Below are positions 62,756 through 63,611 of a DNA stretch of 63,611 nt, piece by piece. How positions within the stretch are numbered: position 1 is the stretch's first letter; every line of letters starts with the position of its first letter. The notes under the pieces are model-generated. The model saw nothing but the letters and a program-made list of their open reading frames with translations, searched no databases and was not told the DNA's origin. The translations under genes were made by a program, and so were the position numbers. Source of the DNA: Actinomycetes bacterium (lineage in GTDB: Bacteria > Actinomycetota > Actinomycetes > S36-B12); assembly GCA_024641635.1 (NCBI GenBank), contig JAHECS010000004.1, positions 29,215 to 92,825 of the forward strand, read 5' to 3'.

Positions 62756-63611
62756 GGCAGGTCCAGCGGATAGTGCACGCCGGTCAGGTCCTCGCTCACG
62801 CGCCACAGCCTCTCAGCATCCGGCCTCGAGAGTGCCTGCTTCTTGCGGTCCACCAGCCGTGGATAGCCGCGTTGCTCGAGGAAGCCGTCGGGGCCGACGT
62901 AGCTGTCACCGGGGATGCCCGGGGCGGTCGCGGCGAACAGGACGGGCAGCGCGCCCATCTCGGCGGGCTGCCCGATGAGGCGGTTCGCGAACTCGATGGG
63001 TCCCGCGATCCACTGCTGTCCGCTCATCGCCGGCCCGACGCCCTGGAGGTTGGTGGCTGAGTAGCCGGGGTGGGCCGCCATGGCGAGGGTCGACAGTCCG
63101 TTCAGGTCGAGGCGCCGCTGCAGCTCCGACGTGAACAGCAGGTTGGCGAGCTTGCTCTGGCCGTACGCGCGCCACGGCTGGTAGCGGCGGGCGCCCATGA
63201 GGTCGTCGAAGTTCATCCGCCCGAACCGGTGGGCTCCTGAGGACACCGTGACGACACGTGACCGGGGCCTGGCGACCAGTGCCGGCAGCAGGAGTCCGGT
63301 GAGGGCGAAGTGGCCCAGGTGGTTCGTGGCGAACTGCATCTCGTAGCCGTCGACCGTGGTGCGTCGGGGGATCGCCATGACGCCCGCGTTGTTGACCAGC
63401 AGGTCCAGGCCGCCGGGGTGAGCCTGCGGCCAGGCGCGCGTGAAGGACCGGACCGATGCGAGGTCGGCGAGGTCGAGTTGCTCGACGGTCACCCGGGCGC
63501 CCGGGCTGGACGCGAGGATCCGGCCCAGGGCCGCCTCGCCCTTGTCCGAGTTGCGAACCGCCAGGGTGACGTCGGCGCCACGGTGGGCGAGCGCGTCCGC
63601 CACATGGAATC
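62752..63611 (-). CDS. Short-chain dehydrogenase/reductase, partial (N-terminus outside)
   Basis: At least 286 residues of an SDR continue past the right edge; the nucleotide-binding TGxxxGIG loop is missing. Visible are VNNAGVM, the catalytic SSGAHRFG with Ser, and YGQSKLAN with the Tyr-xxx-Lys pair. It resembles retinol-dehydrogenase-like/protochlorophyllide-reductase-like SDRs common in actinobacteria. The GTG at 63603 is internal, because the frame continues upstream as FHVADALAHRGA. Coupled to agmatine deiminase. Confidence 0.88.
   Translation of the reverse strand, partial: FHVADALAHRGADVTLAVRNSDKGEAALGRILASSPGARVTVEQLDLADLASVRSFTRAWPQAHPGGLDLLVNNAGVMAIPRRTTVDGYEMQFATNHLGHFALTGLLLPALVARPRSRVVTVSSGAHRFGRMNFDDLMGARRYQPWRAYGQSKLANLLFTSELQRRLDLNGLSTLAMAAHPGYSATNLQGVGPAMSGQQWIAGPIEFANRLIGQPAEMGALPVLFAATAPGIPGDSYVGPDGFLEQRGYPRLVDRKKQALSRPDAERLWRVSEDLTGVHYPLDLP

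Overview
The window is about 70% GC with wall-to-wall coding, GTG/TTG starts and many 4-base stop/start overlaps. It carries a rex regulator, the bS22 ribosomal peptide, actinobacterial CobA-HemD and lysine-rich extensions. This is chromosomal DNA of an actinomycete, most likely Propionibacteriales/Nocardioidaceae (Aeromicrobium- or Nocardioides-like; the genus is a guess). No insertion sequence, phage gene, CRISPR array, rRNA or origin is visible, and no gene-free stretch exceeds about 220 bases.

Layout. (1) 1-9313: start of radA, a Cys-rich unknown protein, a Ppx/GppA phosphatase, a CtpE-type P-type ATPase, a TIM-barrel isomerase, a TetR regulator with its operator, a proline-dehydrogenase-like protein, proC, an AcuC-type deacetylase, an excisionase-type HTH protein and bS22. 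(2) 9353-21408: epimerase, acyltransferase, SerB1-like HAD phosphatase, acyl-CoA synthetase, glutaredoxin, rex, cobA-hemD, histidine phosphatase, and the System II cytochrome c maturation set tlpA-ccdA-resB-ccsB. (3) 21467-31788: small membrane proteins and an almost complete classical menaquinone pathway (menA, E, B, C, D, F, G), with a TetR-ACT-GNAT fusion between menD and menF. (4) 31919-47375: the complete 14-gene nuoA-N operon. (5) 47388-55370: polyprenyl diphosphate synthase, MFS and RarD transporters, korAB, then an orphan NuoB/NuoC/NuoI-like trio with a helical-repeat protein. (6) 55430-63611: PAS-GGDEF cyclase, YajQ, a trimethylamine-dehydrogenase-like flavoprotein, HAD hydrolase, tRNA-Tyr, metallo-beta-lactamase-fold protein, ACT protein, agmatine deiminase and a partial SDR.

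Most of the centre serves one purpose, the respiratory chain: the quinone ring and tail are made (men genes, prenyl synthase), NADH is oxidised onto it (nuo), cytochrome c is matured (ccdA-resB-ccsB), and the NADH sensor Rex is encoded here. Rex-type operators are visible in front of both rex and nuoA.

The points most worth following are: the NuoBCI-like mini-cluster beside korAB; the missing hemA/hemC/hemB/hemL at a locus that keeps hemD; Rex sites at rex and nuoA; a proline-dehydrogenase-like protein without its substrate residues inside a TetR-proC operon; a TMADH-like flavoprotein lacking its flavin cysteine, one Fe-S cysteine and one bowl tryptophan; the TetR-ACT-GNAT fusion; and a uniform TANNNT-6/7 nt-start pattern at 14 genes, which implies leaderless transcripts.
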